Source: Rhodospirillales bacterium (GTDB taxonomy: Bacteria; Pseudomonadota; Alphaproteobacteria; Rhodospirillales; Casp-alpha2). From it: DNA of 10,419 bases. Position numbers and translations under genes: made by a program. The DNA lies in assembly GCA_021775275.1 (NCBI GenBank), contig JAJFIE010000490.1, forward strand, positions 1 through 10,419, read 5' to 3'. Below the pieces are notes generated by a model. That model saw nothing but the letters and a program-made list of their open reading frames with translations. It searched no databases and was not told where the DNA came from. Positions 7,125 through 10,419 of this stretch are shown here, piece by piece; within the stretch, counting starts at the first letter, position 1; every line of letters begins with the position of its first letter.

Positions 7125-7220
7125 TGTTAGAAACGAAAATGTTGAACTTGCCAAAAATAAATGCACTAAATGTCAATATAAATTGGTAGTTGACGTGATT
7201 TTGTATGAAAACGAGATGGG

Positions 7221-8012
7221 ATGCCACAACACGCTACAAATAAGTCCAAGCTGAAAAAGCTCGACCGACAGGCCCGGATTGTCGCCGAGTTACGGGCGAA
7301 CCCGACAGTTCGCATCTCCGAACTGGCGCATGAATTTCACGTAACGACGGAGACTGTCCGTCGGGATGTCGACGCGCTTGCCCGCAAGGGAATGGTCAGC
7401 AGAACCTACGGAGGCGCAGCGGCCATGGCGCTGGCCATTGAGCCAACGCAGACCGACCGCTATGCCGTCTGCCAGAAAGAACGGGAAAAAATCGCCCGCA
7501 GCGCACTGTCGCAGATCACCAATGGTGATGTTGTGATCATGGAGAGCAGCGCGACGACGGCGATTTTCGCCCACCGCCTGACCATGGAACGCGCCAATCT
7601 GACGGTGATCACCAACGGCATCCGCAACGCGCAGATTCTCAGCAACAATGACAGCTTCAAGATCGTCGTCTGTCCGGGATTTTACCGGGCCGACGAACTG
7701 GGCATTTACGGGGCGGAAGCCATTGCCTTTCTCAACCGTTTTACCGCCAATATTTCCATCATTGGCGCGGGTGGCATGACCGACGAGGGTCCGCAGGATT
7801 TTCTCTCGGAAGTTTGCTGGCTGAAACGTTGTATGATTGACCGTGGTCAGCACGTCATGCTGTTGGCGGATCATTCGAAATTCGGCGTCAGTGGCGTCGA
7901 AACCATCTGCTCATATGACCAGATCGATACTCTGGTAGTCGATCGCGAGCCGCCGCCGTCACTGAGGCGTGCGCTGGACGCAAATGATACCCAACTGGTT
8001 ATTGCCCGCTAA
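7221..8012 (+). CDS. DeoR-family transcriptional regulator (GlpR/DeoR type)
   Basis: This 263-residue cytoplasmic regulator is most likely a repressor of the divergent ABC/SDR operon. The N-terminal winged helix-turn-helix is at about 16-67. It has the DeoR signature RISELAHEFHVTTETVRRDV (31-50), with recognition helix about 41-53, ending RTYGGA. The C-terminal DeoRC effector domain is recognisable by NGDVVIMESSATT (101-113), VITNG (129-133), IIGAGGMTDEG (180-190) and ADHSKFG (216-222). In sugar-phosphate-sensing members the first of these motifs usually reads D-x-G-T-T. Here it is ESSATT, so the ligand may be something other than an ordinary sugar phosphate. The ATG at 7221 is preceded by GAG and GGG at short distance, and nearby upstream ATGs (7205, 7216) are out of frame. 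It ends 11 bases before the convergent amidotransferase-like gene. Confidence 0.92.
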   Translation: MPQHATNKSKLKKLDRQARIVAELRANPTVRISELAHEFHVTTETVRRDVDALARKGMVSRTYGGAAAMALAIEPTQTDRYAVCQKEREKIARSALSQITNGDVVIMESSATTAIFAHRLTMERANLTVITNGIRNAQILSNNDSFKIVVCPGFYRADELGIYGAEAIAFLNRFTANISIIGAGGMTDEGPQDFLSEVCWLKRCMIDRGQHVMLLADHSKFGVSGVETICSYDQIDTLVVDREPPPSLRRALDANDTQLVIAR

Positions 8013-8023
8013 ACATACCGATA

Positions 8024-8776
8024 TTATTTCACTAGTTTACGCCATTCCGAAATAATCGTGTGCGCAATGGCCTTCTGGTTTTCCTGATAGCGTGTAAAAT
8101 CGGATTCCAGGGTATCGAGTAATCTGGGCTCTGCGACATACAGGGTTGCGCCGAAATGTCGCATCCACTCACGGACAATATCCACGGTCACCTCCATGTG
8201 GAATTGCAGGCCATAGGTTTTCTCGCCGTACCGAAATGCCTGCACCGCACACGCACCGCCGGTGACAAGATTGGTTGCCCCCACAGGTAGTGAAATCGCC
8301 TCGAAGTGGTTTTCGAAGACCGTGAACGATTTACCGAGAACCGAGAATATCGGGTCCTCGCCGCCCTCAGCCGTGCGCGTTAACTCAACAAAGCCTGATT
8401 CAAGTCTTCCCATGGCGGTAACGTCACCGCCGATGACACGGGCGATGATTTGTGCGCCGAGACAGACCCCCAACACAGGTCTCTCACCTTCATGAAACCG
8501 CCGCACCAGTTCCATGAGTGGTTTCAGATAAGGATAGACAGCGTCTTCGTTGGCGCTCATGGGGCCGCCAAGAATGATCAGTCCGGCATAATCGCCGGGC
8601 TGCTCGGGCATACCGGGATAACTCAGGGGTGCGAAAGATGCATACTCCTCATTGGGCATGATAACATCATAAGTGTCGCCATTAGAGATAATCGCCTCGC
8701 CAATGGACCCGGAAGGCGCGACCGGGTCATTAACAACGACAAGGAACTGACAGGATGCATCTGCACGCATTGTCAT
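8024..8776 (-). CDS. Class I glutamine amidotransferase-like protein
   Basis: This is a 250-residue stand-alone class I amidotransferase domain of the GMP-synthase-like group. The full hydrolase triad is present: nucleophile Cys105 in GVCLGAQ, His193 and Glu195 in GLQFHMEV, with the oxyanion-hole GG at 70-71 (ILGGPMSANED). Such proteins release ammonia from glutamine or hydrolyse gamma-glutamyl or related amide bonds. No synthase domain is fused, so the acceptor or true substrate cannot be read. The start ATG (8774-8776) overlaps the TGA of the upstream dehydratase gene as ATGA, pointing to translational coupling. An ATG two codons later (8768-8770) is also possible. A PuuD-like gamma-glutamyl hydrolase role is conceivable, but the motifs resemble the GuaA-type group more. 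Confidence 0.88.
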   Translation of the reverse strand: MTMRADASCQFLVVVNDPVAPSGSIGEAIISNGDTYDVIMPNEEYASFAPLSYPGMPEQPGDYAGLIILGGPMSANEDAVYPYLKPLMELVRRFHEGERPVLGVCLGAQIIARVIGGDVTAMGRLESGFVELTRTAEGGEDPIFSVLGKSFTVFENHFEAISLPVGATNLVTGGACAVQAFRYGEKTYGLQFHMEVTVDIVREWMRHFGATLYVAEPRLLDTLESDFTRYQENQKAIAHTIISEWRKLVK

Positions 8777-9786
8777 GAACGGAACACGCGCTCGCCAGCC
8801 AGTATTCGGCCGAATAACTCAGGATCAACATTGCCACCGGAACAGATGACGACAACGGTCTGGCCCGCCACATCCACATGGCCTTTCAAGGCGGCGGCAA
8901 GCGCCACGGCGCCGCCCGGCTCCACAACAAGCTTGAAGGTCCGGAACGCCTCGACCATGGCATCGGCCACATCGCTTTCCGAAATAGCGACACCACCCGC
9001 CAGGTGCTGACGGTTTATCCCGAAAGTAATTTCACCTGGTGTGGGAGACGACAACGCATCACAGATGGTGCGCGCCTCCGGTGCATTCGCGAGCCTTTCA
9101 CCGACTGCGAGAGAGCGAACAGTGTCATCGAAATGCTCCGGCTCCGCCGCCCAGACTTCTGTCTCAGGTGATAATTCCGCCAGGGCCACTACCGTTCCTG
9201 ACGTCAATCCACCACCGCCACAGGGAACAATGACTTTATCGGCGTGCAGGCCCATCGCCGCCATGTCTTCGGCTATTTCCAGACCCACGGTGCCCTGCCC
9301 GGAGATGACGTCTACGTCGTCGAAGGGCGGGATAATTGTTGCGCCAAGCTCACGACAAACCCGGCGGCTGATTTCCTCTCGATTTTCCGTGTAGCGGTCA
9401 TACAGAACAACATCTGCGCCGAGAGCCCGCGTATTCTCGATCTTGATTTGCGGCGCGTCCCTGGGCATGACGATGGTCGCCTTGATATTATGCAGAGCGG
9501 CAGCGGCGGCGACGCCCTGAGCATGATTGCCAGATGAGTAGGCGACGACGCCATTCTGGCGTAGGGACGACTCGATGCGTGAGATTTTCGTATAGGCGCC
9601 ACGAAACTTGAATGATCCGGTCCGTTGCAAAACTTCCGGTTTCACGAACACCCGTGCGCCCAAGTGTTCGTTTAACATGGGGGATTCGAGCAACGGCGTG
9701 CGTACTGCGTGATCCATGATACGTGTGGCTGCATCACGGATAGCGGCAATGGCGATATCGCCTTGCTGTGCCATCTGGTGATTCAT
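8773..9786 (-). CDS. Threonine/serine dehydratase-like PLP enzyme (no ACT domain)
   Basis: This is a 337-residue fold-type II pyridoxal-phosphate enzyme. It probably removes water and ammonia from a beta-hydroxy amino acid such as threonine or serine to give a 2-oxo acid. The Schiff-base lysine is Lys60 in RTGSFKFRGA. SSGNHAQG (84-91) contacts substrate and cofactor carboxylate, PCGGGGL (188-194) holds the phosphate, and CSGGN (315-319) closes the site. There is no C-terminal ACT-like regulatory domain, so it resembles catabolic TdcB, serine racemase or hydroxyectoine-pathway EutB rather than biosynthetic IlvA. The ATG at 9784-9786 follows AGGA 9 bases upstream and gives the normal N-terminus. 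An in-frame TTG at 9879 would start inside the 9852-9879 hairpin and is unlikely. It overlaps the amidotransferase gene by 4 bases. Confidence 0.9.
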   Translation of the reverse strand: MNHQMAQQGDIAIAAIRDAATRIMDHAVRTPLLESPMLNEHLGARVFVKPEVLQRTGSFKFRGAYTKISRIESSLRQNGVVAYSSGNHAQGVAAAAALHNIKATIVMPRDAPQIKIENTRALGADVVLYDRYTENREEISRRVCRELGATIIPPFDDVDVISGQGTVGLEIAEDMAAMGLHADKVIVPCGGGGLTSGTVVALAELSPETEVWAAEPEHFDDTVRSLAVGERLANAPEARTICDALSSPTPGEITFGINRQHLAGGVAISESDVADAMVEAFRTFKLVVEPGGAVALAAALKGHVDVAGQTVVVICSGGNVDPELFGRILAGERVFRS

Positions 9787-9851
9787 GAGAGACTGAATCC
9801 TGACCGGTTCCGATTGTGAAGAGATAACTTCGAGTATCAGAACTTCGGGAT

Positions 9852-9879
9852 TTGGGCGAGCAAAAACTTGCCCGCCCAA
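9852..9879 (-). terminator. 12-pair hairpin between chemoreceptor and dehydratase genes; possible terminator
   Basis: On the leftward strand TTGGGCGGGCAA, loop GTTT, then TTGCTCGCCCAA form a 12-pair stem with one G-U pair. On the rightward strand the same position is an A-C mismatch, so the RNA is better paired leftwards. It lies 30 bases after the chemoreceptor stop, as expected of its terminator, but no T-run follows the stem. It could instead be a protein-binding site or a leader structure of the dehydratase-amidotransferase operon. Confidence 0.5.
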
Positions 9880-9909
9880 TACCCTCGGTAAAGTGTCAGC
9901 CAGCTATGG

Positions 9910-10419
9910 CTAGACGACCTTACGTACGGCAACCAGGAAGTCATCAACCACAGTGCGGAGCGATTCAGATTGTTTGGACAATTCTGTTGCCGCCGAATTT
10001 ACCTCGGTAGCACTGTCGCCGGTCTCCTGGGATGCGGCAGAAACTTCTGAAATATTGGACGTCACCTCTCCCGTACCGGCAGACGCCTGTTCAATATTAC
10101 GGGCGATTTCATTAGTCGCCGCACTTTGTTCTTCAACTGCCGCCGAAACCGACGAATTGGCATCGCTGATCTCGATTACTTTACTGGAAATGTCCTGAAT
10201 ACCGCTTACCGTGACCTCCGTAGCCCCCTGAATATTGGACACGAACCCGCCAATATCTTCCGTGGCTTTGGCTGTTTGCTGGGCAAGGTTCTTGACCTCT
10301 GCGGCAACAACGGCAAACCCCTTGCCGGCCTCACCGGCGCGCGCAGCTTCAATGGTCGCGTTCAGTGCGAGCAAGTTGGTTTGAGACGCAATATCATTGA
10401 TCAGGCCGACAACGCTGCT
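9910..10419 (-). CDS. Methyl-accepting chemotaxis protein, C-terminal signalling region (runs off right edge)
   Basis: The 169 visible residues are the end of a chemoreceptor that signals to CheA through CheW. The open frame continues beyond base 10419, so the sensor domain, membrane segments and HAMP region are outside the window. The hairpin tip is unmistakable: [20 protein letters not shown], then [20 protein letters not shown]. After it comes a long coiled coil rich in Ala, Ser and Glu, including [18 protein letters not shown]. The tail [13 protein letters not shown] resembles alphaproteobacterial receptors. No CheR-docking pentapeptide is present at the C-terminus. It lies upstream of the dehydratase gene on the same strand, separated by 123 bases with a hairpin. 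The ligand cannot be inferred. Confidence 0.93.
   Translation of the reverse strand, partial: SSVVGLINDIASQTNLLALNATIEAARAGEAGKGFAVVAAEVKNLAQQTAKATEDIGGFVSNIQGATEVTVSGIQDISSKVIEISDANSSVSAAVEEQSAATNEIARNIEQASAGTGEVTSNISEVSAASQETGDSATEVNSAATELSKQSESLRTVVDDFLVAVRKVV

Larger units (their letters stand above)
6988..7220. promoter_or_regulatory. Divergent control region between ABC operon and DeoR-type regulator
   Basis: These 233 bases separate the operon from its likely repressor gene, and 7101-7205 is clearly AT-rich. A leftward promoter can be proposed: TTGGCA (7149-7154), 17-base spacer, TCTAAC (7126-7131). It would start transcription near 7118 and leave a leader of about 130 bases. Repeated GTTGA words occur at 7120-7124, 7141-7145 and 7189-7193, the first two 21 bases apart. 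GTCAA and TTGAC flank 13 bases at 7172-7194. GAAACGAAAAT (7130-7140), a word of the kind bound by DeoR-family proteins, lies across the -10/spacer. No clear promoter for the rightward regulator gene was found. Confidence 0.5.

Noticed and set aside
7172..7194. GTCAA-N13-TTGAC inverted repeat as a second strong operator or a promoter
   Set aside because: The arms are only 5 bases with a wide spacer, and neither TTGAC-type box has a fitting -10 at normal distance. Kept only as part of the control-region description.
7290..7874. 194-residue leftward open frame opposite the DeoR gene
   Set aside because: It is antisense to a complete DeoR-family protein, with no motifs of its own.
9787..9879. 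N-terminal extension of the dehydratase from a TTG at 9879
   Set aside because: The start would fall in a strong hairpin, the extra 31 residues match nothing in the family, and the ATG at 9786 has an AGGA site.
1..10419. Mobile element, phage, CRISPR or defence island
   Set aside because: No transposase, integrase, terminal repeats, regularly spaced repeats or defence-type domains were seen. All genes fit metabolism, transport, regulation or chemotaxis.

Overview
The window looks like chromosomal DNA of an alphaproteobacterium. It has moderately high GC, strong AGGAGG-type ribosome binding sites, a Tat-exported solute-binding protein, and a chemoreceptor whose tail resembles alphaproteobacterial receptors. 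This assignment is an inference from style and not a database result. Genes are densely packed, and no stretch longer than about 245 bases lacks a gene. I see no tRNA, rRNA, CRISPR array, insertion sequence or phage gene.

Left part (1-2110): a CoA-acylating aldehyde dehydrogenase, cut by the left edge, is read leftwards. It is divergent from an AraC-family regulator across a 242-base AT-rich control region.

Centre (2122-8012): a five-gene leftward operon encodes a complete PotABCD-type ABC importer, in the order binding protein, ATPase, permease 1, permease 2. A short-chain dehydrogenase/reductase (SDR) follows it. A DeoR-family regulator is divergent from the operon across a 233-base region holding a promoter candidate and a perfect 7-base inverted repeat. 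The simplest reading is an import-and-oxidise module: a small solute is captured in the periplasm, pumped in, then oxidised or reduced by the SDR, with DeoR sensing an intermediate. The substrate is not known. The binding protein keeps the PotD fold landmarks, but the PotD 'FWMDS' ligand motif reads VWIEL, so a polyamine should not be assumed.

Right part (8024-10419): a pyridoxal-phosphate threonine/serine-dehydratase-like enzyme and a class I glutamine-amidotransferase-like protein overlap by 4 bases (ATGA) and are probably translationally coupled. Upstream of them lies the C-terminal signalling half of a methyl-accepting chemotaxis protein, cut by the right edge. A 12-base-pair hairpin sits in the gap.

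Together this is an accessory catabolic region: uptake of a small organic compound, two local regulators, several dehydrogenase/lyase steps, and a chemoreceptor. Nothing points to a defence or mobile system. The most interesting unknowns are the substrate of the DeoR/ABC/SDR operon and the role of the dehydratase-amidotransferase pair.
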